NCBI RefSeq assembly: GCF_042675665.1
Contig: NZ_JBHTJI010000001.1
Location: forward strand, 248,001-312,000
Reading direction: 5' to 3'
Source of the DNA: Mariniflexile jejuense
GTDB lineage: Bacteria; Bacteroidota; Bacteroidia; Flavobacteriales; Flavobacteriaceae
DNA: 64,000 nt
Part shown: piece after piece, positions 8,962-17,513 of the stretch
How the letters are laid out: every line of letters starts with the position of its first letter
Numbering within the stretch: position 1 is the stretch's first letter
Position numbers and translations under genes: made by a program
The notes under the pieces: model-generated
Databases searched by the model: none
Told to the model about the DNA's origin: nothing
The model's input: only the letters and a program-made list of their open reading frames with translations

Positions 8962-10137
8962 ATGCCTACTGAGCGTCTATTCGATAACACAAAAACAGCA
9001 TTTGCCCTTAAAAGTGACTCTGAGTTGGAGCGTGCTTATTTTCTTTTTAAAATGATTTCTATTGAACCTTTGGTGCGAATAGGTACTGCAGCAACCAATT
9101 TTGCTTTAAAGGCGCATTTACCTATTGAAGGTTTAATACGTTCTACCGTTTTTGATCATTTTTGTGGCGGTGTTAATGAAGCCGATTGCTTACCCGTAAT
9201 TGAAAAGATGTATCAAAAAGGTGTTAGTTCTGTACTCGATTTTTCCGTGGAAGGTAAAGAAAGTGAACATGATTTTGATGCTGCCATGAACACCATTTTA
9301 AAAATTATAGACTTTGCTAAAAACATTGACGCTATTTCTATTGCTGTGTTTAAACCAACTGGGTTTGGTAGTATTGCACTATACGAAAAAATAGGTAATG
9401 GCGAAACCCTTAGCACAAAAGAACAAGCGGCTTGGGATAAGGTTATAAAACGCTTTGATACAGTTTGTAAACGTGCCAAGGAGCATGATATTGCTGTTTT
9501 AATAGATGCTGAAGAAAGTTGGATGCAAACAGCTGCTGATGATTTGGTTACGCTAATGATGAAAACCTACAACACCGAAAAACCGATTGTTTTTAACACA
9601 CTACAAATGTACCGACATGATAGAATGACCTTTTTAAAAAGCGAGCACTTAAAAGCTAAAGAAGGTGGTTATTTTATTGGCTATAAATTGGTGCGTGGTG
9701 CTTATATGGAAAAAGAACATGATCGGGCAGAAGCAAAAGGCTATAAAACGCCCATTTGCGCTTCAAAAGCAGCAACCGATGCCAATTTTGACGCAGGTTT
9801 GCATTATATATTAGATCACTTAGATTGTATTTCGTTGTTTGCTGGTACGCACAATGAAGCAAGTTCGTATTTACTTATGGATTTAATGCATGAAAAAGGA
9901 ATAAAAAATAACGATACGCGGGTTTGGTTTGGACAATTGTATGGTATGAGCGACCATATTAGTTTTAATTTAGCTGCTGAAGGTTATAATGTTGCCAAGT
10001 ATATGCCTTTTGGACCTGTGAAAGATGTGATGCCTTATTTAATTAGACGTGCCGAAGAAAACACATCGGTTGCAGGACAAACGGGTAGGGAATTGGCACT
10101 TTTAACCAAAGAGAAACAACGCCGAAAACTGCAATAA
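8962..10137 (+). CDS. Proline dehydrogenase (monofunctional PRODH)
   Basis: A 391-residue FAD enzyme that oxidises proline to pyrroline-5-carboxylate. The barrel-domain marks of the PutA/PRODH family are visible: LIDAEESWMQ, NTLQMYRHD, KLVRGAYMEKE, AGTHNEAS and FGQLYGMSD, and the C-terminal YMPFGPVKDVMPYLIRRAEEN with its substrate-binding Arg pair. No P5C dehydrogenase domain is attached, so this is the stand-alone type usual in Bacteroidota. An A/T-rich stretch with AAAATTTG lies close upstream but departs from the TAnnTTTG consensus. Confidence 0.93.
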   Translation: MPTERLFDNTKTAFALKSDSELERAYFLFKMISIEPLVRIGTAATNFALKAHLPIEGLIRSTVFDHFCGGVNEADCLPVIEKMYQKGVSSVLDFSVEGKESEHDFDAAMNTILKIIDFAKNIDAISIAVFKPTGFGSIALYEKIGNGETLSTKEQAAWDKVIKRFDTVCKRAKEHDIAVLIDAEESWMQTAADDLVTLMMKTYNTEKPIVFNTLQMYRHDRMTFLKSEHLKAKEGGYFIGYKLVRGAYMEKEHDRAEAKGYKTPICASKAATDANFDAGLHYILDHLDCISLFAGTHNEASSYLLMDLMHEKGIKNNDTRVWFGQLYGMSDHISFNLAAEGYNVAKYMPFGPVKDVMPYLIRRAEENTSVAGQTGRELALLTKEKQRRKLQ

Positions 10138-10208
10138 TAGCTAAATATTAGTAGGCCTTAAGATTTATATTTGAGTTGTAGTTATTGGATTATGAAGGGT
10201 TTACAACA

Positions 10209-11273
10209 TTAAATATACGTTAGTAATGTGTTTTTTATTTCTTGAGGTGATATGTATGGCGTTATGTTAATTAAATTCGTTAAGTCCAAGTTATTATACT
10301 TGTTTTCTAGTTTTTCTTTTACTAGAAAAATAGCATCATTTCTGGTAGGTACTAAAAATTCATCATTCGCTATCATCGATTCTTCATTTTTTTCACCCAA
10401 GCGTAAGCCTGTAATTTTTATTTCAACAGTTTCATTGGGGTAAAAATCTATTAAACAGTCTGCTAAATCTTTCAATTTTATAGGTTTTCCCATATTAAAT
10501 GTAAACACATGACTTTCCATTTTATTAAATGTTGCTAGTTGCAAAATTAAACTACAGGCTTTGTGTTTTCCAATAAAGTAACGGGTTACGGTTGGACTTG
10601 TAAGTGTTAATGGCAATCCTGATTCAATTTGTTTTATAAAAATAGGTAATACCGAACCGTTTGAGCCAATAATATTACCAAACCTTGCGATGGAAAATAG
10701 GGTGTTACTTGTTTTGGCTAATTGGAGTAATTGGTTTTCGGCAATACGTTTAGACATTCCCATAACGCTTATGGGGTTTACCGCTTTATCCGTTGAAATG
10801 AAGATGAATTTTTTAACCTCATGTTTTATTGCCAAATCTGCTAAACTTTTTGTGGCTATAATGTTTGTTTTTACCGCTTCGTATGGATGAACTTCCATTA
10901 ATGGTACATGCTTGTAAGCCGCCGCATGAAACACGATGGTAGGTTTGTGTGTTTCAAAAAGATGCTTAAGTTCGTCTTCTTCCTTTATATTAATTAGTAA
11001 AAATGAAACGTTTGTAAGATTTTCATTTTCAAAGGCTTTGATTACATTATAAAGTGGCGATTCTGCAATATCAATTAAAATAAGTTTTTTGTATTTGCAA
11101 GCTAATAATTGTTTAGCTAATTCACTACCAATAGAACCCGCAGCACCTGTAATTAAAATGGTTTCATTTGAAAAATCGATTATTTGAATAGGCTTTAAAT
11201 GTGTTGTTTTAGAACGTGTTAAACCAGAATCTTCAATTAATTCCTTTAAGTGGTTGTAGGTAGTTTGGTTCAT
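10209..11273 (-). CDS. Soluble CapD-type NDP-sugar 4,6-dehydratase lacking the membrane part
   Basis: A 354-residue paralogue of the dehydratase at 1885-3825. It aligns only with the catalytic half: TGAAGSIGSELAKQL near residues 37-51, STDKAVNP, then SVMGMSKR, again with Met in the catalytic Tyr position. That marks it as a member of the long class that has lost the four helices and the first nucleotide-binding domain. About 30 residues before the glycine motif (with KPIQIIDFSNETI) resemble the linker in the long form, suggesting N-terminal truncation during evolution rather than a mis-called start. It lies upstream of the sugar transferase on the same strand (96-base spacer). Confidence 0.85.
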   Translation of the reverse strand: MNQTTYNHLKELIEDSGLTRSKTTHLKPIQIIDFSNETILITGAAGSIGSELAKQLLACKYKKLILIDIAESPLYNVIKAFENENLTNVSFLLINIKEEDELKHLFETHKPTIVFHAAAYKHVPLMEVHPYEAVKTNIIATKSLADLAIKHEVKKFIFISTDKAVNPISVMGMSKRIAENQLLQLAKTSNTLFSIARFGNIIGSNGSVLPIFIKQIESGLPLTLTSPTVTRYFIGKHKACSLILQLATFNKMESHVFTFNMGKPIKLKDLADCLIDFYPNETVEIKITGLRLGEKNEESMIANDEFLVPTRNDAIFLVKEKLENKYNNLDLTNLINITPYISPQEIKNTLLTYI

Positions 11274-11369
11274 TAAAAAAAGCGCTTAAGTACTGTTTTT
11301 ACAGGATGAAAAGATAGTTCTAAAGTAGGAATAATATACTGCTAATCCAAATAGAATTGTAGCAAACCG

Positions 11370-11966
11370 CTATTTTGTTACCACTTTTATAATGGTGATT
11401 AAAATGAGTTTTAAATCGAAAAAGAAACTACGGTTTTTAATGTATTGTTTATTGAATTTTAACTTGTCTGGAATGATGGTTTTTATGAAGAATTCTTCAG
11501 GATTTTCGGCAGCCTTTAAAAGCTCTACTTCATTTCGGTATTTTAAAGACGCTAACCCTGTAATGCCTGGTCTTACTACAAATATTTTCATATCATCTTC
11601 TGTATAAAAATTAACGTAATACCGTAATTCTGGTCTTGGACCAACAAAACTCATATCGCCTTTTAAAATATTAATAAGTTGGGGAAATTCATCAATTTTG
11701 TAACGTCTTAAAAAGTAACCAACTTTGGTTATGCGGTTATCGTGATTGCCTAAGGTAAGTAAACCTTTGCTTTCCGATTGTACTCGCATGGTGCGAAACT
11801 TTAAAATATTGAAATCTTTGTTGTTTTTACCAACTCGTCCTTGAATAAATAAAACAGGTCCTTTAGAATCTATTTTTATAATACCCGCTATAATGATGAG
11901 CATTGGAGCTAAAATAATTAGACCAATTATAGAAAAAACTACATCAAAACAGCGTTTTAAAACCAT
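11370..11966 (-). CDS. Initiating sugar-phosphate transferase (Bac_transf/PglC-like)
   Basis: A 198-residue monotopic phosphoglycosyl transferase that puts the first sugar phosphate on undecaprenyl phosphate. The N-terminal re-entrant helix (VVFSIIGLIILAPMLIIIAG) is followed by the family core: GPVLFIQGRVGKN, FNILKFRTM, and DEFPQLINILKGDMS continuing into FVGPRPE. The size matches small PglC-like enzymes without the extra N-terminal helices of WbaP. The start overlaps the preceding stop by one base (TAATG), so it is translationally coupled to the small gene upstream. It probably uses a sugar made by one of the two dehydratase pathways nearby. Confidence 0.92.
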   Translation of the reverse strand: MVLKRCFDVVFSIIGLIILAPMLIIIAGIIKIDSKGPVLFIQGRVGKNNKDFNILKFRTMRVQSESKGLLTLGNHDNRITKVGYFLRRYKIDEFPQLINILKGDMSFVGPRPELRYYVNFYTEDDMKIFVVRPGITGLASLKYRNEVELLKAAENPEEFFIKTIIPDKLKFNKQYIKNRSFFFDLKLILITIIKVVTK

Positions 11967-12340
11967 TACTTTTCTAATCTAAATTTGGTAATAGTTGCTA
12001 TGCTATCGCAGTTTTCAATAGTTAAAACAATATCCTTTTCGTTATAATCACCTTCAACCACATACATAGCGCAAGGTGTTTTTCGGGCATCACTTTTAGA
12101 AAAGTTGATATTTCCCTTTTTTAAAACATAATTTACAGCGGTAGTATCGAGGTTGTTAGCATGCAAATCAAAGCTTGCATTATCCGTATACACTATTTTT
12201 TTAAGTCGTATGTTTTTAAGTACGCGTGCATCTGGACCGTAGCTGCAGGATGTTTTTTTTCCGTTAAAAAAGAAGGCTAATATTACTAATCCGAGAGAGA
12301 AACCTCCTAAATAATAACCAATACGTTGAAATAATGTCAT
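11966..12340 (-). CDS. Small anchored protein, DUF4258-like (tentative)
   Basis: A 124-residue protein with one N-terminal membrane helix (YYLGGFSLGLVILAFFF) followed by a soluble domain containing three cysteines (KKTSCSYGPDARV, KTPCAMY, ENCDSI). Similar small proteins precede a sugar transferase in other Flavobacteriaceae, and I associate the soluble part with DUF4258, but that is from memory. It is coupled by TAATG to the sugar transferase, so a role in glycan initiation is an inference from context only. Confidence 0.7.
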   Translation of the reverse strand: MTLFQRIGYYLGGFSLGLVILAFFFNGKKTSCSYGPDARVLKNIRLKKIVYTDNASFDLHANNLDTTAVNYVLKKGNINFSKSDARKTPCAMYVVEGDYNEKDIVLTIENCDSIATITKFRLEK

Positions 12341-12377
12341 TTAAATTGTTTAGTAGCTTTGGAGTAAGTTGCTTTGT

Positions 12378-13577
12378 TTAAAAAATAATTAAATTAATAT
12401 CGCTATAATTTAAATCAAACCATTCACCAACCGATTTGCTAGTTAAAATTCCGTGGTAAAAATACAATCCATTTTTCAAACCTCTATCAAAACGAAGCGA
12501 ATTTTCTAAACCACCATCTTCTGCGATTTTTAAAAGATAGGGTGTGCAAATATTACTAATAGACACCGATGCTGTACGTGGATAACGCGCTGGTATGTTT
12601 GGTACGCAGTAATGTACCACACCATGTTTAATAAAAGTAGGTTGCTTGTGCGATGTAACTTCACTGGTTTCAAAACAACCGCCCATATCGATACTTACAT
12701 CTATAATAATAGCGCCTTTTTTCATGCATTGTACCAGATTTTCTGTTACAATAACAGGCGATCTATCATTACCTCTTACAGCACCTATAACCACGTCGCA
12801 TCGTTTTAAAGCTTTGGATAGGTTTTTAGGTTGTAGGGTAGATGTAAATAAAGGTCTGCCCAAATGGGTTTGGATGCGTCTTAATTTAGTAATAGAATTA
12901 TCGAATATTTTTACGTTTGCCCCAAGCCCAATAGTACTTCTGGCAGCAAACTCACCAACCGTTCCAGCGCCTAATATAACCACTTCAAGCGGTGGTACAC
13001 CACTAATATTACCAAACATCAACCCATTGCCACCTCGCGTGTCAGATAATAACTCTGCTGCTATAAGTACCGATGCTGTACCTGCAATTTCACTTAAAGA
13101 TTTTACGGCTGGATACGACCCATCTGAATCTCTTATAAACTCGAATGCTAGTGCAGTAATGCGTTTTGCTGCTAACGCCTCAAAATAAGATTTATGTTGA
13201 GTTTTAATTTGTAAAGCAGAAATTAATATGGTTTGCGGGTTAATTAATTTTATTTGCTCTAAACTTGGTGGTTCAACTTTTAGAATCATAGGGCAAGAAA
13301 ACACTTTTGCGGTATCGTTGGTAATTTCAGCTCCAGCTTCACTATAATCTTTATCGCTAAAATTAGCGCCATTGCCCGCACCAGATTCTAATAATACTCT
13401 ATGACCATTACTAACAATAGCAAAAACAGCATCAGGTGTTAAACAAACACGCTTTTCTTGAAAGGCCGTTTCTTTAGGAATGCCAATAAATAAAGCTCCT
13501 TTTTTTTTAAATATTTCAAGCGTTTCTTCTTGCGGTAAGAGTTGTTGTTTTGTAAAAGGAGACAATTGTTTTGCCAT
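12378..13577 (-). CDS. ald: Alanine dehydrogenase
   Basis: A 399-residue NAD-dependent enzyme that interconverts alanine and pyruvate plus ammonia. The N-terminal GIPKETAFQEKRVCLTPDAV carries the family Arg/Lys residues, and the Rossmann fold shows VVILGAGTVGEFAARS. The sequence is somewhat longer than the roughly 370-residue classical enzymes, because of an N-terminal extension with KQQLLPQEETLEIF. This is typical of the Bacteroidota group, whose members are annotated both as alanine dehydrogenase and as NAD(P) transhydrogenase alpha-like. It lies 37 bases upstream of the small anchored protein and could share its transcript. Confidence 0.85.
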   Translation of the reverse strand: MAKQLSPFTKQQLLPQEETLEIFKKKGALFIGIPKETAFQEKRVCLTPDAVFAIVSNGHRVLLESGAGNGANFSDKDYSEAGAEITNDTAKVFSCPMILKVEPPSLEQIKLINPQTILISALQIKTQHKSYFEALAAKRITALAFEFIRDSDGSYPAVKSLSEIAGTASVLIAAELLSDTRGGNGLMFGNISGVPPLEVVILGAGTVGEFAARSTIGLGANVKIFDNSITKLRRIQTHLGRPLFTSTLQPKNLSKALKRCDVVIGAVRGNDRSPVIVTENLVQCMKKGAIIIDVSIDMGGCFETSEVTSHKQPTFIKHGVVHYCVPNIPARYPRTASVSISNICTPYLLKIAEDGGLENSLRFDRGLKNGLYFYHGILTSKSVGEWFDLNYSDINLIIF

Positions 13578-13777
13578 GGTTTTTTTAGTTTATAAAAATA
13601 AATTACAAATAATATTTTATTGAAAATACATATTTCAAAAATAATTAATTTAGAATTTAAACAGTACTGTTTATGGAATAAATATGATACTATGAATTTG
13701 AACGAAAAAGCTTAAAAATATGCGATTTTTATAACTAATTAGCATAAATTTACATTTTTGTTGACAGAAACGATAAT

Positions 13778-16210
13778 ATGCTTAAAAAATTACTATTCTA
13801 TACCTTTTATTTATCTACTTTTTATGGTTTTTCGCAAGATTTTTATTTAGAAGCTACCGTTGTAGATGAACAAAACCAGCCTGTAGCCTTCTCAAATGTT
13901 GTTTTATATTTTGCTGAAAACTCAAACTATTTAGATGGTACAACCACTAATGAAACTGGTGAATTTCAATTTAAAAACTTAAAACCAAACACCTACACTT
14001 TAGTAATAAGTTATTTGGGTTTTGAAGAATTTAGTACAACCATACAACTTGTTGGAACTAAAAATTTGGGTATTATTACACTTAAAGAAAAAACAGAAAC
14101 TTTAAATGGTATAACCGTAATAGCAAAAAGACCAACCGTAAGCAGAATGGTAGATCGACTGGTTTTTAATGTTGAAAACTCTACATTATCTAACAATAAT
14201 GTGTTAGATGTTTTAAAACATACACCGGGTGTTTTAGTACATGACGGTAAAATAACTGTAAAGCAAGCAACCCCTGTAGTATACATTAATGACCGAAAGG
14301 TTTACTTATCGGCAAACGAAGTACAGCAACTATTAGAAGGCACATCGGCAAGCAATATAAAATCTATTGAAGTTATTACAAATCCTCCTGCAAAATACGA
14401 AGCAGAAGGCGGTGCTGTACTAAACATTGTTACTAGCAAAAATATTATAGCAGGTTATAATGGCAGTATTTTTGGAACTTATAAACAAGGAAGTGAATAC
14501 CCTAAATATTCACTAGGAACCAGTCATTTTTTTAAAACCAAAAAATTAAATACGTATTTAAACTATAATGTTAGCCCCAGAAAAGATTTTAGGCATAATA
14601 ATGAACTTATTAATTTTTCTGAAAACAATCAAACAATTTCTAGTTGGGAAACCGATTATAAGCGAACCCGTGAAACATCAAACCATACTATAAATGCCAA
14701 TATTGATTATGAATTGGATGCCAATAACAGTATTGGATTTTCAACCAGTATGTTAATATCGCCTAGAGAACACACAAAAACGTTTGTAAACTCATCAACC
14801 AAGGTATTTAGCCCTAATAAGACATTAGATTCTATTTTTAATACCAATAACGGTTTGGTGGATGAAACTTTTAATTTTGCTTTTACTTTAGATTATGTAC
14901 ATAAATTTAAAAAAGAAGGCGAACAACTCTTTGTTAGTGCGCATCATACCAATTATGATTTTTCGAGCTTTCAAGATGTGAAAACAGGCTATTTTTATCC
15001 TACCGATGCTATGGCTTTTAGAAATAATAATTTTCAAACATTTTCAAATCAAATTATTCAATTATATACAGGGCAAGTTGATTATGAATTGCCATTAGCT
15101 AATACCGCTCGTTTTGAGGCAGGCCTTAAGGTATCAAAAATAAATTCAGATAGTAAGTTACGGCAATACCAAATTGAAAATGATATAGCCACACAAGATT
15201 TTCGAAATTCAGATACTTTTATATATGATGAATTTAATTATGCTGTTTACGCTAGTTATGCTAAAGATTGGGATGCTTGGAGTTTAAAACTAGGCTTAAG
15301 AAATGAGTTTACTGACATAACAGGTAACTCTTTAGCAACCAATACCATCAACAAAAAAAACTACGGAAAATTATTTCCTTCCTTGTATGTACTAAATAAA
15401 TTAAACGAGCATAATGAATTTTATTTTAGCTACAATAAGCGTATCTATAGACCACGATATAATGAATTAAATCCATTTAAATATTTTTTAAATGATAACG
15501 CATATATAGTTGGCGATCCTAATTTAAAACCACAACTAGACGATGTTTTTACATTAGGCTATACATTTAATACCGATTATACTTTTGAGCTATATTACCG
15601 CAATGAAAATAATCCAACCTTAGAAATTTTATTTCAAGACAACGAAAACACTATTTTAAAATACATAAATACTAATATTGACAAAAGCATTTCGTATGGT
15701 TTAGATTTTACAACCTATACTAAAATTGCTAACCGATGGCATTTATACATGCTATCATCAATATTTTATTATGAAAATAAATTTACAGCTCTTGAAAGTA
15801 ATAATGTACTGGCTAACACCAACAAATGGTCTTTATACGGAAATATTATAAATTATTTTAGTTTTTTGAAAGATGAAAGCTTAAACTTAGATATTACGTA
15901 TTTATATATCTCACCATTAATTGATGGTCCTACACAAGTAAGTAGTAGGCATGGTTTGGATATAAACCTAAAAAAAACATTTTGGGATAATAAGGCATCA
16001 TTAAGCGTAGGTTACTATGATATTTTTAATACACAAAATTTCACCCAAACAACTAAGTATTTAAACCAAGATGTTTTCTCTAAATCGTACATGGAAAACA
16101 GGCTATTTACCTTAGGTTTTAATTATAAATTTGGGAATAGTAGTTTGAAAAACAACCAAAAAGAAATCGATTTGGAAGAACGCAACCGTCTAAATACTAA
16201 ATCTAATTAA
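13778..16210 (+). CDS. Outer-membrane beta-barrel protein, TonB-receptor-like with CarboxypepD_reg domain
   Basis: An 810-residue outer-membrane protein with signal peptide (cut near FYGFSQ), a carboxypeptidase-regulatory-like beta domain (about 22-110, VVDEQNQPVAFSNVVLY), a plug-like region (about 120-220, with VLDVLKHTPGVLVHDG) and a long barrel ending in an aromatic-rich strand before a charged tail. This matches the OMP_b-brl_3 / TonB-dependent type. The substrate is unknown, and no SusD-like partner lies beside it, so it is not a classical polysaccharide-utilisation receptor. The 3' end overlaps the convergent membrane-protein gene by four bases. Confidence 0.88.
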   Translation: MLKKLLFYTFYLSTFYGFSQDFYLEATVVDEQNQPVAFSNVVLYFAENSNYLDGTTTNETGEFQFKNLKPNTYTLVISYLGFEEFSTTIQLVGTKNLGIITLKEKTETLNGITVIAKRPTVSRMVDRLVFNVENSTLSNNNVLDVLKHTPGVLVHDGKITVKQATPVVYINDRKVYLSANEVQQLLEGTSASNIKSIEVITNPPAKYEAEGGAVLNIVTSKNIIAGYNGSIFGTYKQGSEYPKYSLGTSHFFKTKKLNTYLNYNVSPRKDFRHNNELINFSENNQTISSWETDYKRTRETSNHTINANIDYELDANNSIGFSTSMLISPREHTKTFVNSSTKVFSPNKTLDSIFNTNNGLVDETFNFAFTLDYVHKFKKEGEQLFVSAHHTNYDFSSFQDVKTGYFYPTDAMAFRNNNFQTFSNQIIQLYTGQVDYELPLANTARFEAGLKVSKINSDSKLRQYQIENDIATQDFRNSDTFIYDEFNYAVYASYAKDWDAWSLKLGLRNEFTDITGNSLATNTINKKNYGKLFPSLYVLNKLNEHNEFYFSYNKRIYRPRYNELNPFKYFLNDNAYIVGDPNLKPQLDDVFTLGYTFNTDYTFELYYRNENNPTLEILFQDNENTILKYINTNIDKSISYGLDFTTYTKIANRWHLYMLSSIFYYENKFTALESNNVLANTNKWSLYGNIINYFSFLKDESLNLDITYLYISPLIDGPTQVSSRHGLDINLKKTFWDNKASLSVGYYDIFNTQNFTQTTKYLNQDVFSKSYMENRLFTLGFNYKFGNSSLKNNQKEIDLEERNRLNTKSN

Positions 16211-16746
16211 AAATACTGTTTAATTTTATCCCAAAAGTTTCTAGGGGATATTTTAAATTCTTCTTCAAGTTCTTCTAAAGATTTGGTAGCATCATTGATT
16301 CTATTAAATATTCTTGCCCTTATTAGATAGATTGAAGGAATTATAATTGACATAATTGGTATTAAATAAAATATTTGATTATCATCAGCAAATGATAAGT
16401 CATCATTTAAAACAATTATTATTTGATATACATACATTGCTATTGGAACAAGTATAGTATGATACCACCAATGTCGACATGTAAAAAACCAAATAAAAAG
16501 CAAAAATAAAGGGATAACTTTCCCCATTAATGTCCATGCTAAAACAAATAAACTTTCATAATAAATACTAGTGTAAGTACCAAAAAAAGTGTTCCATACT
16601 TTAACATCTGGAACACTTTCGTATAAGCTGTACAAATAAGGAGTAATAGCTATTAAAGTAGCTGTAATACTCCCTATAACAAAATTTTTTTTATTGTCCT
16701 GGAACTTTAATTCTGTTTTTTTCAATTTTTGCTGTTGTTGTTCCAT
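16207..16746 (-). CDS. Membrane protein with four predicted helices, unknown function
   Basis: A 179-residue protein. After a charged, Gln-rich N-terminus there are about four hydrophobic helices (around 24-44, 66-90, 93-115 and 124-145) and a charged amphipathic C-terminus with SLEELEEEF. I do not recognise the family. Its first 56 bases overlap the 3' end of the 46-residue secreted-peptide gene in another frame, which suggests either coupling or a true start a little further downstream (no alternative Met is seen in the soluble N-terminus). Confidence 0.7.
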   Translation of the reverse strand: MEQQQQKLKKTELKFQDNKKNFVIGSITATLIAITPYLYSLYESVPDVKVWNTFFGTYTSIYYESLFVLAWTLMGKVIPLFLLFIWFFTCRHWWYHTILVPIAMYVYQIIIVLNDDLSFADDNQIFYLIPIMSIIIPSIYLIRARIFNRINDATKSLEELEEEFKISPRNFWDKIKQYF

Positions 16747-16831
16747 CTAAATTATAGGCATTAGCAGCATAAGCTGTGAACAACATTCCTCCGAATAACG
16801 CTATTGCGATTACATACTTTTTAGTTTTCAT
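16691..16831 (-). CDS. 46-residue secreted small protein
   Basis: A short gene found by reading the minus strand: ATG at 16831-16829, stop TAA at 16693-16691. The product begins MKTKKYVIAIALFGGMLFTA, a textbook signal peptide with a Lys-rich n-region and hydrophobic core, followed by YAANAYN and a basic tail ending IEKNRIKVPGQ. A mature peptide of roughly 22-25 residues would remain. The ORF overlaps the start of the following membrane-protein gene by 56 bases in a different frame. Similar tiny secreted proteins beside small membrane proteins seem familiar from other flavobacteria, but I cannot name a family. An intact signal peptide in such AT-rich DNA argues against chance. Confidence 0.65.
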   Translation of the reverse strand: MKTKKYVIAIALFGGMLFTAYAANAYNLDGTTTAKIEKNRIKVPGQ

Positions 16832-17014
16832 AATTATAAGGGATTTAATTAATTAATACCCCAAAGTTATACAAAGACTAAGGTGCTAAAGGTGCTGAAA
16901 TGTTAAAATTATGTTAAAAACATGGATTTTTGTATTTTCATGCTGTGGGTTTCCCGTAAATCTTAAAATTTCAACGAAAATAATGTTGTTTTTTGCTATT
17001 TTGCTGGTTTGTTT

Positions 17015-17422
17015 TTAATTATTTAAAGTTAGTTTTCTTGTATTTTTATTATCAATTTCTAAGTGAATTACATCAAAATTGCTGTCTAGCATATCTTCAA
17101 TTAGCGCTGGCCATTCAATTAAAATCCAATGGTTTGAATCTAAATAATCTTCAATCCCAAAGTTATATGCTTCTTCAATACTTTTAATTCTATACAAATC
17201 AAAGTGAAATATCTTATCATCTTCTAATTCATATTCATTAACTATTGAAAAGGTAGGACTACTAATTTCATCTTTACTACCAATTTCATTAACTAAAGCT
17301 TTTATTAATGTTGTTTTACCAACGCCCATATTGCCATAAAACAATATGGTTTTGGTTTTTAAATTCTTTAATAATTGCTTAGCAACTTCTTTTACATCAA
17401 CGAGTTGATAATCTATTTTCAA
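17015..17422 (-). CDS. tsaE: tRNA threonylcarbamoyladenosine biosynthesis ATPase TsaE
   Basis: A 135-residue P-loop ATPase needed for the t6A modification of ANN-decoding tRNAs, acting with TsaB/TsaD. Walker A GNMGVGKTT (about 30-38), the switch region SSPTFSIVNEY, FHFDLYRI and the late IEWPALIEDML are all diagnostic of the family, and the length is normal. It follows porX on the same strand with a 91-base spacer; this porX-tsaE neighbourhood is common in Flavobacteriaceae. Confidence 0.95.
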   Translation of the reverse strand: MKIDYQLVDVKEVAKQLLKNLKTKTILFYGNMGVGKTTLIKALVNEIGSKDEISSPTFSIVNEYELEDDKIFHFDLYRIKSIEEAYNFGIEDYLDSNHWILIEWPALIEDMLDSNFDVIHLEIDNKNTRKLTLNN

Positions 17423-17513
17423 TTTTAAAAAAATTTATTGGCAATGTTACAAATAATAATTGAAAAAAACTAATAAATAATGTATTTTACCGATGATTTT
17501 GGTATTATGTGGA

